Assembly (NCBI GenBank): GCA_030428945.1
Contig: JAUIEC010000009.1
Location: forward strand, 62,001-126,000
DNA length: 64,000 nucleotides
Direction: 5' to 3'
Source of the DNA: Phycisphaerae bacterium
GTDB taxonomy: Bacteria; Planctomycetota; Phycisphaerae; UBA1845; Fen-1342
Shown here: positions 46,298-54,533 of the stretch, piece after piece
Layout: each line of letters begins with the position of its first letter
Numbering within the stretch: position 1 is the stretch's first letter
Program-made: the position numbers and the translations under genes
Notes under the pieces: generated by a model
The model's database searches: none
Told to the model about the DNA's origin: nothing
Seen by the model: only the letters and a program-made list of their open reading frames with translations

Positions 46298-46492
46298 CTC
46301 TTCGTCTCCGTACGCGCCGGGTGCGCGCCTGTGGTCACTTGCCTTCCGAAACAACCCGGCATTTTAGGGGTCAGCGGGCAGGGCGGCAATTGACCGGCGG
46401 GTTTCGATTTCGGATTGCGGATTGCGGACCGGCCGGCGATGCTGGGCGCAAACCCGCAGTCCATGATCCGAACTCGCAATGGGAAGCCCCCG

Positions 46493-46855
46493 ATGTCCGA
46501 TGCCGCAACCTCCGTCGCCCAGCTCCGCCAACTGGTGGCCGACTTCGTCTCCGAACGCGAGTGGGAGCAGTTTCACGACCCGAAGAACCTCTCGATGGCC
46601 ATCGCGATCGAGGCGGCCGAACTGATGGAGCACTTCCAGTGGACCCGCAGCGAGAACCTGGCGGATGTCCTCAACGATCCGCAGGTCAGCAGCGAGATCC
46701 GCGACGAACTGGCCGACGTGGTCTGCTTCGTCCTCGCGCTGACCAACCGGATGAACTTCGACCTGACCGAAGCCGTCACCCGGAAGATGGTCAAGAACCG
46801 GGCCAAGTACCCCGCCGACGAGTTCCGCGGCCGATACGAGAAGCCGAAAGGCTGA
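46493..46855 (+). CDS. MazG-type nucleotide pyrophosphohydrolase
   Basis: A short, single-domain iMazG/RS21-C6-like protein of 120 residues. The metal site is EAAELMEHFQW and, about 28 residues later, DELADVVCFVLALTNRM. It probably hydrolyses non-canonical or excess dNTPs. The start MSDAATSVAQL follows GGGAAG; an ATG 30 bases upstream would add ten poorly biased residues. It is divergent from the aldolase gene. Confidence 0.9.
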   Translation: MSDAATSVAQLRQLVADFVSEREWEQFHDPKNLSMAIAIEAAELMEHFQWTRSENLADVLNDPQVSSEIRDELADVVCFVLALTNRMNFDLTEAVTRKMVKNRAKYPADEFRGRYEKPKG

Positions 46856-46874
46856 CCGGATCGCGTACGCAAGC

Positions 46875-46908
46875 CCTCACTTGCTCACTTGCTCACTTGC
46901 TTACTTGC
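46875..46908. repeat. CACTTGCT/TACTTGCT tandem array
   Basis: Four to five tandem octamers (TCACTTGC, TTACTTGC) lie between convergent genes and end against the stop of the minus-strand gene. This is a variant of the octamer arrays in other spacers. Confidence 0.65.
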
Positions 46909-47373
46909 TTACTTGGGGGGGGCGTTGCATTCGGGGCAGTTGGCACCCGGTGCCAGGCCGGTGCGGTTGTAGCGGCAGTTCCCGCAGCGCGGTTCACCGT
47001 CGTCGAGCCCGGCCCGGCGCGCACGCCGCCAGCCGAACGCCGCGACAAGCGTGGCCGCGCTCAGCGGCAGCCAGAGCGGCACGCTGACCTGGAACCAGGG
47101 GGCGCCGGGCCCCCGGAACGCCGGCCACCAGCGGCGCGGCGTCTGCACCTGCGGCCCGACACTCCAGCCGGGCACACCGGGAAACGTCCCGGGGCCATGA
47201 CGGACCAGGCCGGCCTCGCCGCGGTACAGGTGCACGTACCCCAGCCTGGTTTCGTAGTGCAGCCACCAGACCTCGCTGACCCCCCAGGCGACCAGCAGCA
47301 GCACGGCCACCGCCGTCCCGCCCCATTTCATCAGAGTGGTAATCGTCCGTGCGGGTCGGTCCATGCCTGCCAT
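46909..47373 (-). CDS. membrane protein with C-terminal zinc ribbon
   Basis: Two hydrophobic segments (ALVAVLLLVAWGVSEVWWL-like near residues 20-38 and LPLSAATLVAAFGW near 105) bracket an exported loop with many Trp and Gly. The C-terminus carries CGNCRYNRTGLAPGANCPEC, a CxxC pair arrangement that is very frequent in planctomycete proteins. Function unknown. ATG at 47373 is used; 47364 is also possible. It converges with mazG. Confidence 0.6.
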   Translation of the reverse strand: MAGMDRPARTITTLMKWGGTAVAVLLLVAWGVSEVWWLHYETRLGYVHLYRGEAGLVRHGPGTFPGVPGWSVGPQVQTPRRWWPAFRGPGAPWFQVSVPLWLPLSAATLVAAFGWRRARRAGLDDGEPRCGNCRYNRTGLAPGANCPECNAPPK

Positions 47374-47439
47374 GGTAACGGCCGATCGTCAACCAAGGCG
47401 CCGGTCCTCCTCGCGCCCTGGCTGCTTTCTTAGCGGGAT

Positions 47440-47771
47440 GTAGGGTGCGTCATCGACGCGGCCGACCACGGTCTGTTTGACGCGGGATGTTCAGGCGTCG
47501 ATGCCGCACCGCTGGGCTCTTCTGCTTCGCGGTCCTTCTTCTGTGTCGCGGCCAAACGCAGTCCCCCACCCTTCCGCTCGCTTCGCTCGCTCAAGGGTGG
47601 GGCACCCCGGGCGCAGGGTGGGGCACCCGGGAGGGCTCTTCTGCTTCGCGGTCTTTCTTCTGTGTCGCGGCCAAACGCAGTCCCCCACCCTTCCGCTCGC
47701 TTCGCTCGCTCAAGGGTGGGGCACCCGGGCGCAGGGTGGGGCACCCGGGCGCAGGGTGGGGCACCCGGGAG
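47440..47771. repeat. composite C-type repeat in reverse orientation with an internal duplication
   Basis: The element starts GTAGGGTGCGTCATCGACGC, the reverse of the copies at 13903 and 16284. It then holds GCGTCGATGCCGCACCG, a tract CTTCTTCTGTGTCGCGGCC and the CCCCACCCTTCCGCTCGCTT hairpin. The part from GGGCTCTTCTGC (47514) to the GGGGCACCC end is duplicated in tandem (second copy from 47633). Three GGGTGGGGCACCCGGGCGCA units, 20 bases each, finish the element. Confidence 0.88.
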
Positions 47772-47796
47772 AGAGCGGAACGCCGGCCCGGTTCCC

Positions 47797-47918
47797 CTCC
47801 TCGCTCCCTTGCTCCCTCGCTCCCTAGCTCCCTCGCTCCCTAGCTCCCTTCCCAGATGCCGCACTCGCGCCGTCCCCCGGTTCCCTGTTCCCTGTTCCCT
47901 GTTCCCTGTTCCCTGCGA
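47797..47918. repeat. CTCCCTCG octamers and TGTTCCC heptamers before mgtE stop
   Basis: Six octamer units (47797-47852), a 25-base interruption, and four to five TGTTCCC units (47879-47912) end beside the mgtE stop codon. Confidence 0.8.
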
Positions 47919-47921
47919 AGC

Positions 47922-49253
47922 TCAAAGCATCGTCCCTTTCAGGATGAACAGTGCGATCATCAGGTAGATCACCAGTCCGGTCGCGTCGACGATCGTCGCG
48001 ACCAGCGGGGCGGACGAACTGGCCGGGTCGAGGTTCAGGGCCCGCAGGCCGAAGGGCAGCATGCTGCCGGCGATCGTTCCCCACAGGGCGACGGTCACGA
48101 TGCTGATCCCGATCGTCATCGCCAGTTGCGGATAGTGATCGCCGAACGGAGGCGTGCCGCTCAGGCCGGTTCCGACCAGGTGCCAGCCCAGCACGATCCC
48201 GACGCCGAGCGTGCCGAGGATCGCCCCCATCACCAGCCCGACCGTGATCTCCCGCCGGATGACCCGCGACCAGTCGCGCAGGCGGACCTCCTCCAGCGCC
48301 ATCGCCCGCACCACCAGCGTGGTCGCCTGCGTCCCGGCGTTGCCGCCGCTGGCGATGATCAGCGGAACAAACAGCGCCAGCGCCGTGGCGCTCTGCAACT
48401 GCTCCTCGAAGTAGCTCAGGCTCAGCACGGCCGCCACGCCCAGCATCAGCAGGCCCGCCAGCCAACCGATCCGCTTGGTCAGCAGTTCGCGGAAGGCGAC
48501 CTCCAGGTACGGGGCGTCCAGTGCCTCGGTACCGCCGATCTTGTGAATGTCCTCGGTCGCTTCCTCGCGGAACACGTCGACGATGTCGTCGACCGTCACG
48601 ACTCCCTTCATCCGGCCGTCCTCGTCCATGACCGGAATCGCCATCAGGTCGTGCTGGGCGAACAGGTTGCTCAGTTCCTCCTGGTCGGTGTCCTCGCCGA
48701 CCGTGATCAGATCCGTCGCCATCACTTCGCGCACCGCCTGCTGCGGCGGACTCGTCACCAGTTCCCGCAGCGACACCACCCCCAGCAGGTGCTGGTCGGC
48801 GTCCACGACGTACGCGTAGTAAATGCTCTCGGCCGTCTGACGCGTCTGCCGGCGCAGGTACGCGATCGCCTCGTCCGTGCTCATGTTTGGCCGCAGGCGG
48901 GCGTAGCGCGGACTCATCAGCCCGCCCGCCTCGTCCTCGGCGTAGGCCAGCAGGGCGTTGATCTCGCGGCGCGTGCCAGGATCCAGCAGGTCGAGCAGGG
49001 CGGGGCGTTCCTCGTCCGCGGCCTCCTGGATCAGGTCGACCGCGTCGTCCGGGTCCAGGTACCGCATCCAGCCGCGACGGGCGGTGGCCGGAATCGCCCG
49101 CAGCAGTTCGCTCTGCTGGCGGGCGTCAAGCTGATCGAACAGGTCCTCTGCGTCGCTCCGCTCCAGCAGCGAGAACCCCTCGGTCCGCTCCTCGTCCGAG
49201 AGCAGCGGCCAGGCCTCGATCAACTCGGCGTTGGTCAGCGTCGGCTGGCTCAT
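47922..49253 (-). CDS. mgtE: magnesium transporter MgtE
   Basis: The N-terminal MgtE_N superhelix (about 1-120), a pair of CBS domains (about 130-255, with VREVMATDLITVGEDT and LMAIPVMDEDGRMKGVVTVDDIVDVF), the plug helix and five C-terminal membrane helices are present, including SYFEEQLQSATALALFVPLIIASGGNAGTQATTLVVRAMALEEV in pieces, with the conserved GGNAGTQ pore loop. The channel imports magnesium and is gated by intracellular magnesium bound between the CBS and N domains. 443 residues. The ATG at 49253 opens MSQPTLTNAE. No M-box riboswitch was seen upstream. Confidence 0.95.
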   Translation of the reverse strand: MSQPTLTNAELIEAWPLLSDEERTEGFSLLERSDAEDLFDQLDARQQSELLRAIPATARRGWMRYLDPDDAVDLIQEAADEERPALLDLLDPGTRREINALLAYAEDEAGGLMSPRYARLRPNMSTDEAIAYLRRQTRQTAESIYYAYVVDADQHLLGVVSLRELVTSPPQQAVREVMATDLITVGEDTDQEELSNLFAQHDLMAIPVMDEDGRMKGVVTVDDIVDVFREEATEDIHKIGGTEALDAPYLEVAFRELLTKRIGWLAGLLMLGVAAVLSLSYFEEQLQSATALALFVPLIIASGGNAGTQATTLVVRAMALEEVRLRDWSRVIRREITVGLVMGAILGTLGVGIVLGWHLVGTGLSGTPPFGDHYPQLAMTIGISIVTVALWGTIAGSMLPFGLRALNLDPASSSAPLVATIVDATGLVIYLMIALFILKGTML

Positions 49254-49359
49254 CCGCGTTGTCCCGCTGGGCACGGAAAGCGTGGGATGGTGTGGGAACG
49301 AGAGAGGGGGGGCGTCCGAAACGCTGCGGAGACAGCCTGGTTCACGTTTCACCCCTGGC

Positions 49360-49437
49360 ATGTGGCACAGGCGTCCCGCCTGTGATGTTGTCCCTTCACC
49401 CCAGGCCTGTGGCACAGGCGTTCCGCCCGTGATGTGT
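49360..49437. repeat. paired GGCACAGGCG palindromes
   Basis: Two copies of a GTGGCACAGGCGTCCCGCC-type palindrome (49360-49388 and 49405-49437) lie between mgtE and uvrC, separated by 16 bases. The arms GGCACAGGCG and CGCCTGTG pair. Similar palindromes are scattered in planctomycete genomes (recalled, not checked). Confidence 0.6.
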
Positions 49438-49487
49438 GTCAGGCATCGGAGCAGATCGTACCTAGCCGCCCGGCAGCCCGCCAGCGG

Positions 49488-50984
49488 TCAGGACTCGTCC
49501 GGGGCGTCCTGGCCTTCGGTCTCGTCGAGCACCACGTCGCCCTTCTTCGGCCGGCGGACGGTCTTGCCGGTCGTCGTGCTGCGCCGTTTCGAGGGCGGGC
49601 GGCGGCCGCTGCGGACATCCTCGTCGAAGGTCCGCTTGCGGCGCAGGATGTGGTGGTAGTGCTGCCCGAACCGGTGGGCCTCGTCGCGGACCTGCTGCAG
49701 CAGGCGCAGGGCCTCGTTGTTGCGGGCCAGCTTGTACGGTTCGGTCTCGGCCTGCACGTAGATCAGTTCCTCGCGCTTGGCCAGCGAGACCACCATCGGT
49801 GGCCGCACGCCTTCATAGCCTTCGGCCTCGAGGCCGGCCCGCAGGCGTTCGAACGAATCGAGCGCGGCGTGCAACTGCCCCAGCCCGCCGTCGATCAGGA
49901 TCACGTCCGGGTAGAGTTCCTCGGCGATCATCGCGTGCTTGTAGCGGCGGGCGATCACCTCGCGGATCATCGCGTAGTCGTCGATCCCGCTGACCGTCTT
50001 GATCTTGAACCGCCGATAGCCGCTCTTGAACGGACGCCCGTCGATGAAGCAGACCAGCGAGCCGACCGAGTCCTGACCCTGCAGCGTCGCGATGTCGATC
50101 CCCTCGATGATCCGTGGCCGCTCCTCGAGGCGCAGCAGGCGCTGGAGCTTGTCCAGCCCGGCCGCCGGGTCGATGTAGAAGACCTCGGGCTGGACGTCCT
50201 CGGTCACGCTGCCGCTCAGTTCGAGCGACTGGATGGCCTTGATCCGGTCGCGGAGAATCGCCGCCTCCTCGTATTTCTTCTCGGCGGCGGCCGCGTTCAT
50301 CTCGCGGGTCATCTGTCGCAGCAGAACGCTGCGCTTCGAGTTCAGCAGGCGGATCAGCCGCTGGATGTCCTTGGCATACTCGTCCTTGTCGATCAGGTCG
50401 GCACAGGGGGCGGTGCACTGCTTGATGGCGTGCAGCAGGCACGGGCGGAAGTGTCGCCGCTGGTCGTCCCCGTCCAGGATCGGCAGTTCGCAGGTCCGGA
50501 ACTTGAAGACCCGCTGGAGCGCGTTGACCGCGTCACGCAGGCCGGCGGCGCTGGTGAACGGGCCGTAGAGCCTGGTGCCCTTCGGCTGCGGCGAGCGGGT
50601 CACGTAGACGCCCGGGAAGTCGTCGCGGGTCGTGATTTCGAGGTAGGGAAAGGACTTGTCGTCTTTCAGACGCTCGTTGTAGGGCGGCTGAATGTCCTTG
50701 ATCAGCCGGTTCTCCTTCAGCAGGGCGTCCACCTCGGTCTCGCAGTCCAGGAAATCGATGTCGGTCGCCAGGCCGGCCATGTGAGCGATTTCCGGGCCGC
50801 GGGTCGCCAGCAGGTCGGCCGAGTCCTGGAAGTAGCTGGCGACGCGGCTGCGGAGGTCACGGGCCTTGCCGACGTACAGGACCTGCCCGCCGGCCCCCTT
50901 CATCAGGTAGACCCCCGGGGCCTTCGGCAGGTGGGCGATGATCTCGCGAAGGCGCTCGATGCGTGGATCGGGGTGGGCTCCCAT
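49488..50984 (-). CDS. uvrC: excinuclease ABC subunit C, without the C-terminal HhH domain
   Basis: UvrC makes both cuts in nucleotide excision repair. The GIY-YIG nuclease domain begins LPKAPGVYLMKGAGGQVLYVGKA, followed by the Cys-rich region (HFRPCLLHAIKQCTAPCADLIDKDEY), the UVR motif (EMNAAAAEKKYEEAAILRDRIKAI) and the RNase-H-like second nuclease with PDVILIDGGLGQLHAAL. The end is EAHRFGQHYHHILRRKRTF and a Lys/Arg-rich tail. At 498 residues it stops about 60-100 residues short of usual UvrC; no HhH2 domain is seen. A TATACT lies eight bases before the ATG. Confidence 0.93.
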   Translation of the reverse strand: MGAHPDPRIERLREIIAHLPKAPGVYLMKGAGGQVLYVGKARDLRSRVASYFQDSADLLATRGPEIAHMAGLATDIDFLDCETEVDALLKENRLIKDIQPPYNERLKDDKSFPYLEITTRDDFPGVYVTRSPQPKGTRLYGPFTSAAGLRDAVNALQRVFKFRTCELPILDGDDQRRHFRPCLLHAIKQCTAPCADLIDKDEYAKDIQRLIRLLNSKRSVLLRQMTREMNAAAAEKKYEEAAILRDRIKAIQSLELSGSVTEDVQPEVFYIDPAAGLDKLQRLLRLEERPRIIEGIDIATLQGQDSVGSLVCFIDGRPFKSGYRRFKIKTVSGIDDYAMIREVIARRYKHAMIAEELYPDVILIDGGLGQLHAALDSFERLRAGLEAEGYEGVRPPMVVSLAKREELIYVQAETEPYKLARNNEALRLLQQVRDEAHRFGQHYHHILRRKRTFDEDVRSGRRPPSKRRSTTTGKTVRRPKKGDVVLDETEGQDAPDES

Positions 50985-50992
50985 GCTGGCTA

Positions 50993-50998
50993 AGTATA
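50993..50998 (-). promoter_or_regulatory. -10 element directly upstream of uvrC
   Basis: TATACT on the minus strand ends eight bases before the uvrC ATG. TTGCCA lies 15 bases further upstream as a possible -35. Confidence 0.5.
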
Positions 50999-51149
50999 TC
51001 GTCCGTCGCCGCTTGGCAACCGCCTCCGGAAGGGCCCCGGATTGGCCCCGATCGCTTGCGAAACCGGCGCAGGCCGGATAAAAGCGCGGCAGATCGGCCG
51101 GCCTGGATGCCGGCTGGCGGCGTCGGCACCTTGGCGTTGGAGGAAATCC

Positions 51150-51326
51150 ATGGAGGAGTACGAACTGCTCAAGCGGACCGTAGAGGCGATCGCGGACGAC
51201 GTCTACAAGGCCGTCGGCGGCAACAAGGCGGCCGGGACCCGCGTCCGAAAGGCCATGCAGGACATCAAGAACATCGCCCAGGACGTTCGCAAGAAGATCC
51301 TGGACATTCGCGTCGACGAGGGCTGA
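51150..51326 (+). CDS. histone H1-like protein, Hc1 family
   Basis: A 58-residue basic-acidic helical protein with the Hc1-family core GGNKAAGTRVRKAMQDIKNIAQDVRKKIL. Such proteins are widespread in Planctomycetota and related to the N-terminal part of chlamydial Hc1, which compacts DNA. Here the Lys/Ala-rich C-terminal DNA-binding tail of chlamydial Hc1 is absent, so only the conserved dimer-like core is present. GGAGGAAA precedes the ATG. It sits between uvrC and a FabZ-like gene. Confidence 0.85.
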   Translation: MEEYELLKRTVEAIADDVYKAVGGNKAAGTRVRKAMQDIKNIAQDVRKKILDIRVDEG

Positions 51327-51351
51327 TGCGGCCCGTTGTACGAAAGCACCT

Positions 51352-51828
51352 ATGCCCCCTCCCGTAATCCTTGACCCCGCCGGGCTCAGCTTCGACGAAG
51401 CCGAGTCGATCGAGCGGGTGCGGGCCTTCACCCCGCAGCGGCACGAGTTCCAGTTGCTGGACCGTGTGATTCACTTTGATCGGGAAAACAAGATCGCGGC
51501 CGGCTATCACGACGTCCGTGAGGACGGCTGGTGGGCCCGGGGACACATCCCCGGGCGGCCGATCTTTCCCGGCGTGCTGATGATCGAAATCGCGGCCCAG
51601 CTTGCCAGCTACGTCACCCACTGCCTGCTGCCCGAACTGGACGACCGGTTCATCGGCTTCGGCGGCGTCGACGCGGTCAAGTTCCGCGGCGCCGTGGTCC
51701 CGCCGTCCCGCTTCGTCGTCGTCGGGCAAGGCCTGCAGGTCAAGACCCGCCGCAGCGTCTGCCTGGCCCAGGGCTTCGTCGACAACGTCATGGTCTTCGA
51801 AGCCAAGATCACCGGAATGCCGGTCTGA
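51352..51828 (+). CDS. FabZ/FabA-like 3-hydroxyacyl dehydratase (hotdog fold)
   Basis: A hotdog-fold protein of 158 residues with QRHEFQLLDRVIHFD near residue 30 and WWARGHIPGRPIFPGVLMIEIAAQLASY, which corresponds to the catalytic GHFPGxPxxPGVL motif with the His kept. The downstream Glu in MIEIAAQ matches the second catalytic position. The Phe of HFPG is Ile. Members dehydrate hydroxyacyl-ACP in fatty acid synthesis or act in related lipid pathways. No other fab genes adjoin. A TACGAA lies seven bases before the ATG and no ribosome site is seen. Confidence 0.82.
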   Translation: MPPPVILDPAGLSFDEAESIERVRAFTPQRHEFQLLDRVIHFDRENKIAAGYHDVREDGWWARGHIPGRPIFPGVLMIEIAAQLASYVTHCLLPELDDRFIGFGGVDAVKFRGAVVPPSRFVVVGQGLQVKTRRSVCLAQGFVDNVMVFEAKITGMPV

Positions 51829-51833
51829 ACCGC

Positions 51834-52080
51834 AGGCGAGGGAGCGAGGGAGCCAGGGAGCCAGGGAGCAAGGGAGCAAGCGATCGAGGGAGCAAGGGAG
51901 CGAGGACCCGCGTCGGGTGCCCCATCGTCGCGTGCCCCATGTTGGGTGCCCTATCGCCGGGTGCCCCATCGCCGGGTGCCCCATCGCCGGGTGCCCCATG
52001 TTGGGTGCCCCATCGGCGGGTGCCCCATGTTGGGTGCCCCATCCTTGAGCGAGCGCAGCGAGCGGAAGGGTGGGGGACTG
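51834..52080. repeat. GGGAGCRA array and tandem 15-base repeats ending in a C-type half element
   Basis: About eight purine octamers (51834-51905) follow the dehydratase stop. Then a tandem array of about nine 15-base units, each containing GGGTGCCCCAT (51912-52045), leads into the TTGAGCGAGCGCAGCGAGCG hairpin and GGGGGACTG at 52080. It is the left half of a C-type element only. Confidence 0.88.
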
Positions 52081-52147
52081 AACGCGATCCGTTCCCGAAG
52101 TGGCACCGACTGACCCGTTCCTGACCCCAGTTTCCATCTGCCCGGCT

Positions 52148-53287
52148 ATGCCGCCCGAAACCCCACCAGCACCGACGTTCGAAGTCCTGCCGCAGCGGCA
52201 GACATGGACCGAGCCCGCCCGGGCCGCCGCGGAACTGCCCGGCGGACCGGCCGTCGTGCTGCTGGAGGATGCCTCCGGCCGTCCGGTCCAGTTGCTGACC
52301 GCCCAGCAGGCCCGCAAGACCGTGCAGGCCCGCCTGTCCGGGCAGTCCGAGGACGATCAGCCCACCCTGCGGGCCGATCTGAGCGAGGTCGTCCGGGCCG
52401 CCCGCTGGCGTGAAGTCTGGTCGCCGTTCGAATCACGCTGGTGGTACTACCGCGCCGCCCGCCTGCTGTACCCCGATCGCTACCGCAAGCTGATCTCGTT
52501 CGGCCCGGTCTGGTTCCTGCAGATCGACCCCCGCCACAACCCGCGCGAAATCCGCGTCACCGACCAGGTCTGGCAGAGCGAGGGCCCGTTCATCGGCCCG
52601 TGGAACTATCACAAGGAAGCCCAGCGGGCGCTCGAAACCCTCTGGGACCTGTTTGACCTCTGCCGGCATCCCGAGCAGCTTCGCCGAACCCCGCACGGCC
52701 GCCGCTGCCCCTACGCCGACATGGGCCGCTGCGACGCCCCCTGCGACGGCAGCGTGCCGCCCCAGGCCATGGACACCCGCACCGCCGACGCCTGGCGCTT
52801 TCTGCGCGGCGAAACCGACCGCACGGCCGCCGTGCTGCACGAACGGATGCAGTCGCACGCCCGCGGGCAGCGCTTCGAGCAGGCCGCCCAGGTCAAGCAG
52901 CAACTGGCCGTCGTCGAGGAGTGGAATCGCCGGACCCGCTGGCGGACCCAGCCGGATACGCACTGGAACCTGTTGTGCATCATCCCGGCCACCCGCCGCA
53001 AGGCCTCACGCCCGTTCCTGTTCCGTCGTGGTGTGCTGGAGGAGGGCCCGGTGATGCAGGACCGCAAACTGCTCGAACAACTGCCGACGTGGGCCGGTGC
53101 GGCGCTCGGCACGCCGCCGGCCGACACCCCGCCCGTTCAGCGGATGGAGCAGGCCTGGCTGATGGCGCATTTCCTGGATCGGGTGGAAAGCAGGCAGTCC
53201 CTGGTGGTCAGGCTCGGGGACGCGGCGGCCTTGCCGGCCGACCTTGACGAGCACCTGCGCGGCTACCTGGACGGAAGATCGAAGTAG
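52148..53287 (+). CDS. UvrC-like protein with a degenerate GIY-YIG region
   Basis: The region around residues 150-255 (GPFIGPWNYHKEAQRALETLWDLFDLCRHPEQ, then CPYADMGRCDAPCDG and a UVR-like FEQAAQVKQQLAVVEEWNR) follows the order of UvrC and of EpsC/Cho-type proteins after the nuclease domain. At the N-terminus the counterpart of the nuclease core is ELPGGPAVVLLEDASGRPVQLLTAQQARKTVQARL: the GIY residues are AVV and the YIG/YVG position is QLL, so the catalytic Tyr and Gly residues are missing. No second nuclease domain is present; the C-terminal 120 residues are unassigned. It lies 1.2 kb from uvrC, on the opposite strand. Confidence 0.68.
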   Translation: MPPETPPAPTFEVLPQRQTWTEPARAAAELPGGPAVVLLEDASGRPVQLLTAQQARKTVQARLSGQSEDDQPTLRADLSEVVRAARWREVWSPFESRWWYYRAARLLYPDRYRKLISFGPVWFLQIDPRHNPREIRVTDQVWQSEGPFIGPWNYHKEAQRALETLWDLFDLCRHPEQLRRTPHGRRCPYADMGRCDAPCDGSVPPQAMDTRTADAWRFLRGETDRTAAVLHERMQSHARGQRFEQAAQVKQQLAVVEEWNRRTRWRTQPDTHWNLLCIIPATRRKASRPFLFRRGVLEEGPVMQDRKLLEQLPTWAGAALGTPPADTPPVQRMEQAWLMAHFLDRVESRQSLVVRLGDAAALPADLDEHLRGYLDGRSK

Positions 53288-53330
53288 CCGAAGCGGCGAG
53301 CGTCTGACCGCGCCCGGGATTCCGTCCGCG

Positions 53331-54380
53331 CTACGGGTTGGCCGCGACCGCGTCGGGGTCGAAGTTCTTTCCGGTCTTGGCCTGCAGCAGGCCGGCCCAT
53401 TTCTTCATCTCGAGCTTCATGTTGACCGGTTCGAGTTCGCGCATCTGGGCGGTGACATCCGGCGCGGTGCCCGGCTTGAGCACCTGGACCAGCACCGCTT
53501 CGCACTGCTGGATCAGGACTTCGGTGTCGTTGCGGATCGCGACGTCGAGGGCCGAACTGCCATCTTCGACCTCGTACAGTTCGTCCGCGTAGCGCATCAC
53601 CGCCGTCAGCAGAATCTGTCCGGTCGCCTCGGCCAGTTGCGTCCTGTCCGTGTCGTTCATCCCCCGCAGCAGCACGCCCGCCAGGCGCAGGCCGTCGATC
53701 TCCGCGGCCCAGGCCGGTGTCGCGCTCCGCGCGCTGGCGTACTTGCCCTGGCGGGCCCGCAGCAGCGACAGCAGCGTCCGGGCATTCCCGCCCGCATCGG
53801 CCGGCGTCGGGATCGCCTGGAAGTCCATCGCCCGGTAGATCGTCTTCAGCGCGACCGTCGACGTCTCCGCGACACCCGCTGTCTGCAGGGCGTTCAGCGT
53901 GCTCGTCACCGCGGCCGCACCCGAGCGGGCGATCGCCGTTCGCAGGCGGCCGAGGCCGGCGGCCGCGGCCGTTCGAACCGCGACGCGCTTGTCGCCGAGC
54001 GCTTCGATCAGGGTCGCGTGCACCTGCATGTCATCGAGCGCCCCGAGAACCGCGACAAGCTGGGTCGCGGCGATCAGTTTCAGGCTCGCGCGGCCGTAGA
54101 CCGGGCGGATGATTTCGACGGCCAGTTTGGCGTAGGCTTCGCGGAAGCCCTGCGATCCGGCGTAGGCGCTGCGCAGTTCGCTGCCGGCCTGGGCGGAGGA
54201 ATCGGCGACCGCGGCGACCCGCTGCTCGATCCAGGACCGCAGTTGGCCCAGTTCGTCCTCGGACAGGACCGTCTTGGATTGCAGGGCCTGCAGGCCGGAT
54301 TCACCGTCCTGCGCCGGGGCGTTGGCCACCAGGGCGCCGGCCAGCGCGACGAGCACCGCCAGGCGGTTCAGGGTTGTCAT
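53331..54380 (-). CDS. secreted HEAT-like helical protein of unknown function
   Basis: A signal peptide (LAVLVALAGALVANAPAQ) is followed by about 320 mainly helical residues, including VHATLIEALGDKRVAVRTAAAAGLGRLRTAI, a repeat typical of HEAT-like proteins. No catalytic motif is seen. GAGGTAG precedes the ATG. It is divergent from clpS. I do not recognise the family; similar secreted helical-repeat proteins are common in planctomycetes. Confidence 0.6.
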   Translation of the reverse strand: MTTLNRLAVLVALAGALVANAPAQDGESGLQALQSKTVLSEDELGQLRSWIEQRVAAVADSSAQAGSELRSAYAGSQGFREAYAKLAVEIIRPVYGRASLKLIAATQLVAVLGALDDMQVHATLIEALGDKRVAVRTAAAAGLGRLRTAIARSGAAAVTSTLNALQTAGVAETSTVALKTIYRAMDFQAIPTPADAGGNARTLLSLLRARQGKYASARSATPAWAAEIDGLRLAGVLLRGMNDTDRTQLAEATGQILLTAVMRYADELYEVEDGSSALDVAIRNDTEVLIQQCEAVLVQVLKPGTAPDVTAQMRELEPVNMKLEMKKWAGLLQAKTGKNFDPDAVAANP

Positions 54381-54496
54381 CGGCTACCTCGTGTCTTGTT
54401 CAGCGTTTCTGGCAAGGCCCGGATTCTAGTGAGCGGCCGGGGGGCTTTCCACCGCGCCGGGCAAAAACGCGCGCCGCGCGGGCGTGCAAAAAACCG

Positions 54497-54526
54497 TTGA
54501 CCCCTCATTTTGGGCTAAGGTAAGCT
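54497..54526 (+). promoter_or_regulatory. promoter directly upstream of clpS
   Basis: TTGACC (54497-54502), an 18-base spacer and TAAGCT (54521-54526). The hexamer ends seven bases before the clpS ATG, leaving no room for a ribosome site, so a leaderless transcript is likely. Confidence 0.5.
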
Positions 54527-54533
54527 CCGGAAT

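Noticed and set aside
47440..47967. Short open frames with sequences such as RPNAVPHPSARFARS in several spacers
   Set aside because: They are translations of the C-type repeat, recur in all copies and in different frames, and lack ribosome sites.
49254..49487. M-box (magnesium) riboswitch upstream of mgtE
   Set aside because: No M-box consensus is visible; the spacer holds palindromes on the 5' side instead.
51834..52045. Possible CRISPR array
   Set aside because: The units are tandem with no unique spacers of constant length; they are 8- or 15-base tandem repeats.
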